Assembly: GCF_002154575.1 (NCBI RefSeq)
Contig: NZ_MUBA01000189.1
Span: forward strand, 1-48,283
Direction: 5' to 3'
Origin: Streptomyces bobili
Lineage (GTDB): Bacteria > Actinomycetota > Actinomycetes > Streptomycetales > Streptomycetaceae
Length of the DNA stretch: 48,283 nucleotides
Under the pieces are notes generated by a model. The model was not told the origin of the DNA, searched no databases, and saw only the letters and a program-made list of their open reading frames with translations. The translations under genes and the position numbers were made by a program. This document shows, piece by piece, positions 1 to 14,032 of this stretch. Position 1 is the stretch's first letter, and every line of letters begins with the position of its first letter.

Positions 1-1170
<1,170 letters not shown>

Positions 1171-1242
1171 GCGGCTCGCAGTCCGTGGCGGCCCGGCGAA
1201 CTTTGAGCGTGCACAGGGGTTCACCCCCGCCTTACCCGTCAG

Positions 1243-1254
1243 TACATTGACACC
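1243..1254 (+). promoter_or_regulatory. Candidate -10 for a leaderless start
   Basis: TACATT at 1243-1248 lies 6 nt before the ATG at 1255, and no Shine-Dalgarno sequence is visible. That spacing suits a leaderless transcript beginning at the start codon. The -35 is not clear. Confidence 0.35.
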
Positions 1255-2217
1255 ATGTCTAACAAGAAGGGCGCCCGGACGCCCCAGCCGGTCGAGGACG
1301 AACGCGTCGCGCTCAAGGCGCGGAAGGTGTCCTTCTCCTGGGAGGGCACCCCGCTGCACTGGGTGCCGGGGGATCCCTTCGCCACGCACACCATCAACGT
1401 GCTGCACCTGCTGCTGCCGGCCGGTGAGCGGTGGTTCGTGCACGTGTACAAGCAGGTGCTGCCCCACATCCGGGACGAGCGGCTGCGCGAGGACGTCATC
1501 GGGTTCATCGGGCAGGAGGCCATGCACTCCCAGGCCCACGACGAGGTCCTGCCGCACCTGCGGGAGCAGGGGCTGGACCCGACGCCGTACACCGCGCAGA
1601 TCGACTGGTTCTTCGAGAAGCTGCTCGGGGACCGCACGCTGCCGCCGGGGCGGGCGCGCCGCTGGTGGCTGCTGGAGCGGGTGGCGCTGATCGCGGCCAT
1701 CGAGCACTACACGGCGTTCCTCGGCGACTGGGTGCTCAACGCCGGGGAGCTGGACCGGCGGGGCGCCGATCCGACCATGCTGGATCTGCTGCGCTGGCAC
1801 GGCGCGGAGGAGGTCGAGCACCGCTCGGTCGCCTTCGACCTGTTCACGCATGTCGACGGCGGTTACCGGCGGCGGGTGCGGACCTGGGCGGTCGCGTTCG
1901 CCGCGCTGGTGTTCCTGTGGCAGCGCGGGGCCCGGTTCTTCATGGAGAACGATCCGACGCTGGTCGACGGCCGCGCCTCCTTCACGGCGTTCTACGTGCG
2001 CGGCCGGCGGGGCACGCTGCCGGCGACCGGCGCTCTGCTGAGGTCGATACCGCGCTATCTGAGCCGTACCTATCACCCCTCCCAGGAGGCGTCGACGGCG
2101 CAGGCGGTGGCCTATCTGGCCTCCTCCCCCGCCGCGCTGGCCGCCGAGTCCGCCACCACGACGGCCGACACCGCCGCCGAGGGCCAGGGCAAGAGCCAGG
2201 GCCAGGGAGCCGCGTGA
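1255..2217 (+). CDS. Ferritin-like diiron protein (PF10118-type 'metal-dependent hydrolase')
   Basis: 320 aa. The family is catalogued as predicted metal-dependent hydrolases, but the residues fit a four-helix ferritin-like diiron centre. I see E58 on one helix, E88-xx-H91 on the next, E150 on the third and E186-xx-H189 on the fourth, which is the standard E / ExxH / E / ExxH ligand set. A hydrophobic stretch around 211-226 and an Ala/Ser/Thr-rich tail follow. The stop codon overlaps the start of the next gene (TGATG), a PDR-type reductase, so the two are probably translationally coupled, and a TetR gene follows. I infer an oxygen-activating enzyme (hydroxylase, desaturase or N-oxygenase) fed electrons by that reductase. 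The substrate is unknown. Start choice: ATG 1255 has no SD but sits behind a -10-like hexamer, consistent with leaderless expression. Confidence 0.75.
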   Translation: MSNKKGARTPQPVEDERVALKARKVSFSWEGTPLHWVPGDPFATHTINVLHLLLPAGERWFVHVYKQVLPHIRDERLREDVIGFIGQEAMHSQAHDEVLPHLREQGLDPTPYTAQIDWFFEKLLGDRTLPPGRARRWWLLERVALIAAIEHYTAFLGDWVLNAGELDRRGADPTMLDLLRWHGAEEVEHRSVAFDLFTHVDGGYRRRVRTWAVAFAALVFLWQRGARFFMENDPTLVDGRASFTAFYVRGRRGTLPATGALLRSIPRYLSRTYHPSQEASTAQAVAYLASSPAALAAESATTTADTAAEGQGKSQGQGAA

Positions 2218-3251
2218 TGCCGAAGCCGCTGACCGTCGTCGCCTTCGCGGGCGCCGCGCTGCTGGTCCGGCGGGCGCTGCGGCGCCGTGTCCAGGGCTCG
2301 CCGCTGTGGCCGATGCCGGCCCTGGACGAGCCGGTGTCCGGGCGGCCCCGGTCGCGGGCGCTGCGGCTGCTGCTGGCCTCGCACGAGACCGTCGCCGAGG
2401 GGGTCGTGCAACTCCGCCTGGAGGGGCGGGAGTTGCCGGGCTGGGAGCCGGGAGCGCATCTGGACCTGGTGCTGCCGTCGGGGCTGGTGCGGCAGTACTC
2501 GCTGTGCGGGGACCCGGCGGACACCTCGTCGTACACCGTCGCCACCCGGCTCGTCGAGGACGGGCGGGGCGGCTCGCGGGAGGTGCACGAGCAGCTCCGG
2601 GAGGGCATGGAGATCGAGGTGCGGGGGCCGCGTAACCGTTTCCCGCTCGTCGACGCCCCCTCCTACGTGTTCGTGGCGGGCGGCATCGGGATCACGCCGA
2701 TCCTGCCGATGCTGCGGTCCCTGCCGGACGGCGCCGAGTGGCGGCTGCTGTACTGCGGGCGGACGCGGGCCTCGATGCCGTATCTGGAGGAGGTCGTGCG
2801 GCTCGGGCCGGGACGGGTGACCGTGGTCGCCGAGGACGAGGACGGGCGGCCCGGCCTGGACGCGCTGTTCGCGGACCTGCCCGAGAAGGCCGCGGTCTAC
2901 TGCTGCGGGCCGGAGGGGCTCCTGGCGGCGGTGGCGGAGCGGGTGCCGGACGTCCGGTTCGAGCGGTTCGCCGCCGGGGTGGTGAGCGGCGGCGCCTTCG
3001 AGGTCGAACTGCGGCGCAGCGGCAAGGTGTTGACGGTCGCGGCGGACTCGTCCGTGCTGGCGGCGGTACGGGCCGAGCTGCCGGACACGGCGTACTCGTG
3101 CGAGCAGGGTTTCTGCGGGACCTGCCGGCAGCAGGTGCTGGAAGGCGAGGTCGAGCACCGGGACGAGTGGCTGACCGACGCGGAGCGTGGCGACTCGATG
3201 CTGATCTGTGTGTCCCGGTCCCGGAGCGACCGTCTGGTGCTCGACATGTGA
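2217..3251 (+). CDS. PDR/VanB-type oxidoreductase: FAD, NAD(P)H and plant-type 2Fe-2S domains
   Basis: 344 aa. Domain order: a hydrophobic N-terminus (about residues 6-19) followed by an Arg cluster, possibly a membrane anchor; an FAD-binding beta barrel with RQYS at 92-95; an NAD(P)H-binding domain with GGIGITP at 155-161; and a C-terminal ferredoxin domain with C295, C300, C303 and C331, the C-x4-C-x2-C-xn-C pattern of plant-type 2Fe-2S clusters. Such proteins pass electrons from NAD(P)H through flavin and the iron-sulfur cluster to an oxygenase partner. The ATG at 2217 overlaps the upstream stop, so the diiron protein at 1255-2217 is the obvious partner. Most vanillate-demethylase reductases serve Rieske oxygenases, but no Rieske protein is encoded nearby. 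Confidence 0.85.
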   Translation: MPKPLTVVAFAGAALLVRRALRRRVQGSPLWPMPALDEPVSGRPRSRALRLLLASHETVAEGVVQLRLEGRELPGWEPGAHLDLVLPSGLVRQYSLCGDPADTSSYTVATRLVEDGRGGSREVHEQLREGMEIEVRGPRNRFPLVDAPSYVFVAGGIGITPILPMLRSLPDGAEWRLLYCGRTRASMPYLEEVVRLGPGRVTVVAEDEDGRPGLDALFADLPEKAAVYCCGPEGLLAAVAERVPDVRFERFAAGVVSGGAFEVELRRSGKVLTVAADSSVLAAVRAELPDTAYSCEQGFCGTCRQQVLEGEVEHRDEWLTDAERGDSMLICVSRSRSDRLVLDM

Positions 3252-3260
3252 GGAGGCCGT

Positions 3261-3320
3261 GCGAACACCACGGTCGGTCCTGATCCGTTCGCGTCCGGAT
3301 CCGATCGGTAAGGTGTTCGC
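3261..3320 (+). promoter_or_regulatory. Candidate tetR promoter/operator
   Basis: GCGAACACC (3261-3269) and GGTGTTCGC (3312-3320) form a perfect 9-bp inverted repeat spanning the whole gap. Inside it is a shorter repeat, GATCCG-N8-CGGATC. TAAGGT at 3309-3314 is a possible -10 lying 6 nt before the ATG, so the repeat would overlap a leaderless promoter. Autorepression by the TetR protein is an inference. Confidence 0.45.
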
Positions 3321-4010
3321 ATGACTACCGGGGTTCGCCGCAGAATGGGAGTGGAGGAGCGGCGGCAGCAGTTGATCGGCGTCGCTCTCGAACTCTTCGC
3401 CCGTCGTTCCCCCGACGAGGTCTCCATCGACGAGATAGCGGCGGCCGCGGGCATCTCGCGGCCGCTCGTCTATCACTACTTCCCCGGCAAACTCAGCCTG
3501 TACGAGGCCGCGTTGAAGCGGGCTTCGGAGGATCTGGCGAGCCGGTTCGCGGAGCCGCGCGAAGGGCCGCTGGGAGCCCGGCTGCTGCGGGTGATGCGCC
3601 GCTACTTCGACTTCGTCGACGCGCACGGCCCCGGGTTCTCGGCCCTGATGCGCGGCGGCCCGGCGGTCGGTTCCTCCACCACGAACGCGCTCGTCGACTC
3701 CGTGCGCCAGGCGGCCTACGAGCAGATCCTGTCGCATCTCGAGGTGTCCGAGGCGCCCGCCCGGCTGGAACTGGTCGTCCGCTCCTGGATCTCGCTCGCC
3801 GAGTCGACCGCGCTGATCTGGCTGGACGGGCGGCGCATCCCGCGCGAGGAGCTGGAGGTCAAGCTGGTGCGCGACTTCGCCGCCCTGACCGCCGTCACCG
3901 CCGCCTACGACGACGAACTGCGCGCCCTGCTGCGGCCGGCCCTGGGCAAGGAGCCGGCCGACGGCCCGTTCGGCGACCTGGTGACCCGGCTGATCGCGCT
4001 GGCGTCGTAG
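3321..4010 (+). CDS. TetR-family transcriptional regulator
   Basis: 229 aa, a usual TetR length. The N-terminal helix-turn-helix (about residues 35-60) contains SIDEIAAAAGISRPLVYHYF, the typical recognition helix with the Y-H/Y-Y-F ending. The C-terminal part is all-helical, as expected for a ligand-binding and dimerisation domain. It lies 69 bp downstream of the reductase on the same strand and probably controls the diiron protein/reductase pair, itself, or both. The gap carries inverted repeats suitable for a dimeric repressor. The ligand is unknown. The start at 3321 has no SD and fits leaderless expression. Confidence 0.85.
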   Translation: MTTGVRRRMGVEERRQQLIGVALELFARRSPDEVSIDEIAAAAGISRPLVYHYFPGKLSLYEAALKRASEDLASRFAEPREGPLGARLLRVMRRYFDFVDAHGPGFSALMRGGPAVGSSTTNALVDSVRQAAYEQILSHLEVSEAPARLELVVRSWISLAESTALIWLDGRRIPREELEVKLVRDFAALTAVTAAYDDELRALLRPALGKEPADGPFGDLVTRLIALAS

Positions 4011-4029
4011 GGCGGTCCGGGCAGGCTGC

Positions 4030-4386
4030 CTACTCCTCGTACTTGCGGTACGAGGGGTCGAGGTCGCGTACCTCGGCGGAGGCGTGCACGGACAGTTCCG
4101 CCGCCGGCTTCACGTGCTGCCGCAGCAGTTCGAGGACCGCCTCGGTGAGCCTGGCCTTGGTCTCCTCGGTGCGGCCGGCCAGCAGCGCGATGTGGACGTG
4201 CACGAGGGCGTGGCCCTCGGTGTCCGGGCCGACGGTGACGTCCTCGGTGCGGCGGAACCGCGTCTTGCAGGCCGGGGGCTTGGCGGCGGCGATCTCGACC
4301 ACGGCCTCGTGCAGCGCGGTGGCGAAGCCGGGCCGGTCGAAGTCGTCGGCGAGCCGGTCGGAGTAGTCGACGGTGATCTGCGGCAT
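4030..4386 (-). CDS. 5-carboxymethyl-2-hydroxymuconate isomerase-like protein (tautomerase superfamily)
   Basis: 118 aa from ATG 4386. The protein begins Met-Pro-Gln-Ile, so removal of the initiator Met leaves the N-terminal proline that is the catalytic base of the tautomerase superfamily. The rest resembles the small CHMI family (HpcD-like), with two beta-alpha-beta units. An upstream in-frame start at 4422 would bury the proline, so I reject it. The family isomerises enol/keto intermediates in homoprotocatechuate degradation. No other gene of that pathway is present in the window, so the physiological substrate is open. It converges with tetR, 19 bp away. Confidence 0.7.
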   Translation of the reverse strand: MPQITVDYSDRLADDFDRPGFATALHEAVVEIAAAKPPACKTRFRRTEDVTVGPDTEGHALVHVHIALLAGRTEETKARLTEAVLELLRQHVKPAAELSVHASAEVRDLDPSYRKYEE

Positions 4387-4430
4387 GGCACTCCTTCTGG
4401 ACGGCCCGGTGGTGGGCGACAAAGGTCAGC

Positions 4431-6053
4431 CTATTGCGCGAGCCGCAGCGCCAGCATGGCGATGTCGTCCTCCCGTTCGTGGCCGAAGCAGTCGAGCAGG
4501 GTGTCGCACAGGGCGTCCAGGCCGGGCAGCGCGCCGGTGGCGGCGGCGCGCAGGTGCTCCATCGACACGGCGAGGTCGATGCCCCTGGTCTCGATCAGGC
4601 CGTCGGTGACCATCAGGAGCCGGTCGGTGGGGTCGAGGACCAGTTCGGTGGGCGGCGGGTGGGGCACGCCGAGGCCGAGGAGCGGGCCGGAGGCCTTGGC
4701 GTAGTCGGCGCCCGTGCCGTCGCGGATGATCAGCGGCGGGATGTGGCCGGCGTTGGCGATGCGGACGCGCCCGGTGCCGGGGTCGATGAGGACCAGGCAG
4801 AGGGTGGCGGTGACCTCGGGGTGGTAGTGCCGGAGCATCCGGTCCAGGCGCTCGGCGAGCACGGCCGGGTCGCTCTCCTCGACGCAGTGGGCGCGCAGCG
4901 CGTGCCGGATCTCGACCATGACGGTGGCCGCCTCCAGCGAGTGTCCGACGACGTCACCGACCGCGGCCAGGTGCCCCTCGGGGGTGCGCAGCGCGGCGTA
5001 GAAGTCGCCGCCGATCTCGGCGTCCCGTGACGCGGGCACGTAGCGGACGGCGACCTCGACGCCCGGCAGTTCGGGCAGCCGGTGCGGCTGGGGCAGGAAG
5101 CTGTGCTGGAGGGTGAGGGCGACGTGCCGCTCGACCTGGTACATGAGGAGCGGTTCGGCGGCGAGGACCGTGGCCTGGGCGAGCCGGGCCACCAGGGCCT
5201 CCTTCTCCGGGTCGACGCGGCGTACGCCCCGGGTGGGGGTGGCCAGGCACACCGCGGCCCGGCCGTCACCGGTGGGGATCAGCGCGAGCCGGGCGTCGTG
5301 CTCCACGCCGGGCCGGAAGAATCCGGCGGGCCACAGCGGTGCGGGCACGGTGGTGATCCGCACCCCGCTCTGTCCGCGGGTGAGCCGGCGGAGGAGGGCG
5401 GCCACGGCGCGGTGGGCGCCCGCGTCGGGCAGTGCCGGCGAGGTGCGGTCGCGGGAGGTACCGCGGTACAGCTCGTCGTCGGGGCCGAGGACGAAGACGG
5501 CGGCGGGGCCCGCGGTGAGGCGGGCGGTGCCGTCGGCCGCGGCGTCGGCGAGTTCCTGCGGGGAGCGGGCCGCCTGGACGGAGACGATCGTCTCCGACAG
5601 CAGGGACAGCCGCCGCGCCAGTGCGTGGTCGTCGGCGCGCAGCCGGGCGGCCCGGACGGCGGCCCGGACGACGGCGTCGACCTCCCCGGGCTGTGCGGGC
5701 ATCGCGAGCTGGGCCTCGCCGCCCGCGTCCAGTCCCTGGCAGCGGTCCGCCGGGGCGAGCGGGGCGGCGGAGAAGTGCACGACGGGCAGCCCGGCCATGT
5801 GCGGGCGGGCCTTGATCCGACGGCACAGGTCGAAGCCGCTCATGTCGGGCAGGTCGACGTCGACGAGGGCCACGTCGGGCAGGGTGCCCGCGCGCAGCCG
5901 CGCGTCGAGTTCGGCGAGTGCCGCGCGGCCGGTGGTGGCCGTGGCGACCTGGTGGCCGGCCCGGCGCAGCAGCTTGCCCAGGGCGAACCGGCCGGCCGTG
6001 GAGTCGTCCACGACCAGTACGGTCACCTCGGTCCGCCTGCCGTTGGCGTCCAT
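4431..6053 (-). CDS. Response-regulator receiver fused to SpoIIE-type PP2C phosphatase
   Basis: 540 aa. Residues 10-130 form a receiver domain with acidic residues D16/D17 and phosphoacceptor D65 in LVDVDLPD. The conserved Lys near the end of receivers is not seen: the local sequence is LAMP rather than L-x-K-P. The middle (about 150-310) looks like a GAF-type sensor. Residues about 325-540 are a SpoIIE/RsbU phosphatase with metal-binding GGDFY, GDVVGH, TDGLIE and DDIAML. Such proteins dephosphorylate anti-anti-sigma factors and so set the activity of alternative sigma factors. No anti-sigma partner lies next to it. Start: ATG 6053 follows a GAGGGG Shine-Dalgarno. An extended start at 6074 would run into the terminator hairpin of the upstream gene. 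Confidence 0.88.
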   Translation of the reverse strand: MDANGRRTEVTVLVVDDSTAGRFALGKLLRRAGHQVATATTGRAALAELDARLRAGTLPDVALVDVDLPDMSGFDLCRRIKARPHMAGLPVVHFSAAPLAPADRCQGLDAGGEAQLAMPAQPGEVDAVVRAAVRAARLRADDHALARRLSLLSETIVSVQAARSPQELADAAADGTARLTAGPAAVFVLGPDDELYRGTSRDRTSPALPDAGAHRAVAALLRRLTRGQSGVRITTVPAPLWPAGFFRPGVEHDARLALIPTGDGRAAVCLATPTRGVRRVDPEKEALVARLAQATVLAAEPLLMYQVERHVALTLQHSFLPQPHRLPELPGVEVAVRYVPASRDAEIGGDFYAALRTPEGHLAAVGDVVGHSLEAATVMVEIRHALRAHCVEESDPAVLAERLDRMLRHYHPEVTATLCLVLIDPGTGRVRIANAGHIPPLIIRDGTGADYAKASGPLLGLGVPHPPPTELVLDPTDRLLMVTDGLIETRGIDLAVSMEHLRAAATGALPGLDALCDTLLDCFGHEREDDIAMLALRLAQ

Positions 6054-6075
6054 CCCCTCGACTCCCGGACACACC

Positions 6076-6109
6076 GGTGGAGCAGACCCGGTTCGAGGTC
6101 TGCTCCACC
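6076..6109 (-). terminator. Terminator hairpin after the amylase/pullulanase gene
   Basis: A perfect 13-bp stem, GGTGGAGCAGACC (6076-6088) with GGTCTGCTCCACC (6097-6109), and an 8-nt loop. It lies 15 bp past the stop of the giant glucanase gene and just upstream of the phosphatase start. There is no clear T-tract, as is common in Streptomyces. Confidence 0.75.
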
Positions 6110-6124
6110 AAGGTAATGCGATTG

Positions 6125-11542
<5,418 letters not shown>

Positions 11543-11645
11543 GGTGTGAACTCCTTGCGATTACGGCTCATTGGGTCCGACCCCTGCGCCACGGGACGAC
11601 GGTGTCGCCGGGCGCCGGCGCGACCGTAACCCTGACGAAAGGCTT

Positions 11646-11696
11646 ACAGCAAGGGTCGTGAAAGTAACAGAAAGAAATTTCAACGACCCTTGCTGT
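11646..11696 (-). terminator. Hairpin between amylase and amylase/pullulanase genes
   Basis: ACAGCAAGGGTCGT (11646-11659) pairs perfectly with ACGACCCTTGCTGT (11683-11696), a 14-bp stem around an A-rich 23-nt loop. The start is 7 bp after the amylase stop (11704). It probably ends amylase transcription. The arms also contain GCAAG/CTTGC, the core of the motif seen at the mal promoters, so a second role in pullulanase control is possible. Confidence 0.7.
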
Positions 11697-11703
11697 CAGG
11701 CGG

Positions 11704-13077
11704 TCAGCAGCTCGACTTGCCCGCGTAGATGGCCAGCGCGGTGTTCGCGCCCAGGGTGGCGGTGAACTGGCCGCTCGAACCGACCGTCACCGTCGTGTTG
11801 TTCTGCACGTTGCAGTAGGTCCCGGCGGGCAGTGCGGTCTGGTAGGTCCGGCTCAGGGAGCCGCTTTCGTGGTTGATGGCGACGTAACCCTTGGAGCCCC
11901 GGCCGAAGGCGATGGCGTCGCCGCCGTTGTCCCACCAGTTGGTCACCGACTGGCCGCGGGTGGCGTTGCGGAAGGCGACCATGCGCTGGATCTCCGGCCA
12001 GGCGTGCTGGCACTTCCAGCCGTTCTGCCAACAGGCGTTGACCGAGCCCCCGTTGGGCGGGCCGGCGTCCGTGTCGGAGAACTCGTAGCCGGAGTTGACG
12101 TCCGGGGCGCCGTAGGGCCAGGCCAGCATGAAGACGTTGGCCATCGTGTAGGTGGCGCCGTCCTTGTAGTTCAGCGTGGAGCCGTTGCGCTCGGTGTCGT
12201 GGTTGTCGACGAAGACGCCGGAGACGGAGCCGTTCATGTAGCCCCAGCCCTCGCCGTAGTTCTTCAGGTAGGCGAGGTTCTCGCTGTTGAAGACCCGCTT
12301 GAGGTCGTAGGCGTAGCGGAACTCCTGGACGTCCCCGTTGCCCGTGTACTCGGTGGGCTGGACGGCCTCGCCGCTGCCGTAGATGACCTCCTGCTTCCAG
12401 TAGGCGTTCGGGTTCGTCAGGCGGGACTTGATGTTGGCGAGGTCGACGGTGTCGATGTGCTTGGCCGCGTCGATGCGGAAGCCGTCGACGCCGAGGGTGA
12501 GCAGGTCGTTGAGGTACCCGGCGATCGCCCGGCGGACGTAGTCCTCACCGGTGTCCAGGTCGGAGAGGCCGACGAGTTCGCAGTGCTGGACGTTCCAGCG
12601 GTCGGCGTAGTTGCCGATCTGGGAGGTGCAGTCGTCGAAGTCGTACGAGGAGTACAGGCCGGGGTAGTTGTACTTCGTGTACGACGAGCCGCCGGTGCCG
12701 GTGCCGCCGCCCGCGGACATGTGGTTGACGACGGTGTCGACGACGACCTTCACACCCGCCGCGTGGCAGGTGTTCACCATGTTCTGGAAGGCCGTGCGGT
12801 CACCGAGACGTCCCGCGATCTTGTAGCTGACCGGCTGGTACGACGTCCACCACTGCGCGCCCTGTATGTGCTCGGCGGGCGGCGAGACCTGCACGTATCC
12901 GTAGCCGGCGGGGCCGAGCGTGTTGGTGCACTCCTTGGCGACGGAGGCGAAGTTCCACTCGAAGAGGACGGCGGTGACGTCCTTGGTGCCGGGCGGGGAG
13001 GCCTGCGCCAGCGACGGGGTCATGACAAGGGCGGCGGCCGAGAGGGCCAGCGCCCCGGAGAGGGTTCTGCGTGCCAT
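11704..13077 (-). CDS. amy: Secreted alpha-amylase (GH13)
   Basis: 457 aa. The signal peptide covers about 1-26 and is cleaved near AQA-S. Catalytic residues in the (beta/alpha)8 barrel are D203 in [10 protein letters not shown]230 in KQEVI and D294 in VDNHD. DTVVNHM (114-120) is conserved region I. The C-terminal beta domain ends at 457. There is no CBM20 starch-binding domain, which many longer streptomycete amylases carry. It hydrolyses internal alpha-1,4 bonds of starch to maltodextrins, which feed the MalEFG/AglA system encoded 3-6 kb away. The start ATG follows AAGGA. The upstream region holds palindromes and a TGCAAG motif that suggest maltose-type regulation. Confidence 0.95.
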   Translation of the reverse strand: MARRTLSGALALSAAALVMTPSLAQASPPGTKDVTAVLFEWNFASVAKECTNTLGPAGYGYVQVSPPAEHIQGAQWWTSYQPVSYKIAGRLGDRTAFQNMVNTCHAAGVKVVVDTVVNHMSAGGGTGTGGSSYTKYNYPGLYSSYDFDDCTSQIGNYADRWNVQHCELVGLSDLDTGEDYVRRAIAGYLNDLLTLGVDGFRIDAAKHIDTVDLANIKSRLTNPNAYWKQEVIYGSGEAVQPTEYTGNGDVQEFRYAYDLKRVFNSENLAYLKNYGEGWGYMNGSVSGVFVDNHDTERNGSTLNYKDGATYTMANVFMLAWPYGAPDVNSGYEFSDTDAGPPNGGSVNACWQNGWKCQHAWPEIQRMVAFRNATRGQSVTNWWDNGGDAIAFGRGSKGYVAINHESGSLSRTYQTALPAGTYCNVQNNTTVTVGSSGQFTATLGANTALAIYAGKSSC

Positions 13078-13085
13078 GTGGGGTT

Positions 13086-13200
13086 CCTTCGACGTTGAAG
13101 GTTCTTGCTGAAAGATTCCCGCAACCTTGCGGTGACGCAGATGCTAGAGGCCCGTCGCCTGAAAGGGCAGCAGGCCGTGTGAAGTTGATGCAAGAAGTTT
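13086..13200 (-). promoter_or_regulatory. alpha-Amylase control region
   Basis: Three elements precede the amylase start. CCTTC-N6-GAAGG (13086-13101) can fold into a small hairpin, and on the coding strand one arm contains the AAGG of the ribosome-binding site. CCGCAACCTTGCGG (13119-13132) is a perfect palindrome. TGCAAG (13189-13194) matches the motif repeated at malE/malR. Binding by MalR is inferred from the shared motif. Confidence 0.5.
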
Positions 13201-13414
13201 CGGGGGCCGTCAGGCGGTGGCGAACGGCGCCGTGGTGTCCGTCGGCACCTTCACCTGACACCCCCCACCCTCAGCTCGTCGGTGAACGGAATACGAACTG
13301 AATCTACGGACAGGTTACGACCCGTCCCCGCCTGACATATTCCGCCCGATCGAGCTGTGCGCCCTGTACTTTTGCGGACGTTGATCCAGAACTATCTTTG
13401 GGGGGAAGTCGGTC

Positions 13415-13900
13415 ATGAGCAGGATCGCGAAGATCAGGGCCGTAGGAATTTCGGCCATCGCCGTAACCGCGCTGGGAGTCACCTACGCGGGGGCCACCGC
13501 ATCCGCTTCTCAGTCCGCCGCGGGCGCCGTGTCGGCGGCTCCGGGAGATGTCTACAAGGCCACGGCAGTGCGCGACATCGGCAGTACGTACACGCAGGTC
13601 GTCGCTCTGACGCTGCCTGCCGGGACCTACACCTTGACCGGTTCGGCCCACCTGATCTACGCGGACCAGGCGAGGTGCAGGGTCACTGCAGGACCCAACA
13701 TGACAACGCCTCGCGGTAGCGGTTACAACGAGGCTTCGCTCAGCGCGACGGGGACCGTCACACTGGCGAGTGCGGGCAAGGTCCAACTGCTGTGCAGCAG
13801 CGAAAAGATCCTGCCTGTGCCCCAAAATGCCGGTGCCAACGGCACGCTCGTGGCTACCAGGGTCGGACTTCTCAATGACCAGGGAACAGGCGCGCTGTAA
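13415..13900 (+). CDS. Small exported protein of unknown function
   Basis: 161 aa. The N-terminus MSRIAKIR is basic, followed by a hydrophobic core (about 9-30) and an Ala/Ser-rich stretch, so it has a probable Sec signal peptide with cleavage near residues 30-43. The mature part is rich in Thr, Val and Ala, has two Cys (in ARCRV and LLCSS) and looks like a beta-strand protein. I recognise no family. GGGGGAAG precedes the ATG. It sits on the opposite strand between the amylase and alpha-glucosidase genes, and nothing in the sequence ties it to starch use. Codons such as AAT and ATT are a little commoner than in its neighbours, which may mark a later insertion in the mal cluster. Confidence 0.75.
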   Translation: MSRIAKIRAVGISAIAVTALGVTYAGATASASQSAAGAVSAAPGDVYKATAVRDIGSTYTQVVALTLPAGTYTLTGSAHLIYADQARCRVTAGPNMTTPRGSGYNEASLSATGTVTLASAGKVQLLCSSEKILPVPQNAGANGTLVATRVGLLNDQGTGAL

Positions 13901-13907
13901 TTCCCTC

Positions 13908-14009
13908 GGCCGAGCCGACCCCTTTCTCGGCCCGAATACCCGCGGCTTTCCGGCGTACTGCCGAAGCGGCAGGGGCCCGCTGCCCCCGAACAACTGGGTC
14001 GGCGGGCCC
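13908..14009. terminator. Two hairpins between convergent genes
   Basis: GGCCGAG (13908-13914) pairs with CTCGGCC (13926-13932). GGGCCCGC (13973-13980) pairs with GCGGGCCC (14002-14009). Together they fill the gap between the small exported protein and aglA and could stop transcription from both sides. Confidence 0.5.
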
Positions 14010-14032
14010 TACCCCCTCAGGTCGGCCTCAGG

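Noticed and set aside
2112..3737. 541-codon minus-strand frame opposite the reductase and tetR
   Set aside because: The plus strand carries FAD, NAD and 2Fe-2S motifs and an HTH; the opposite translation is compositional only.
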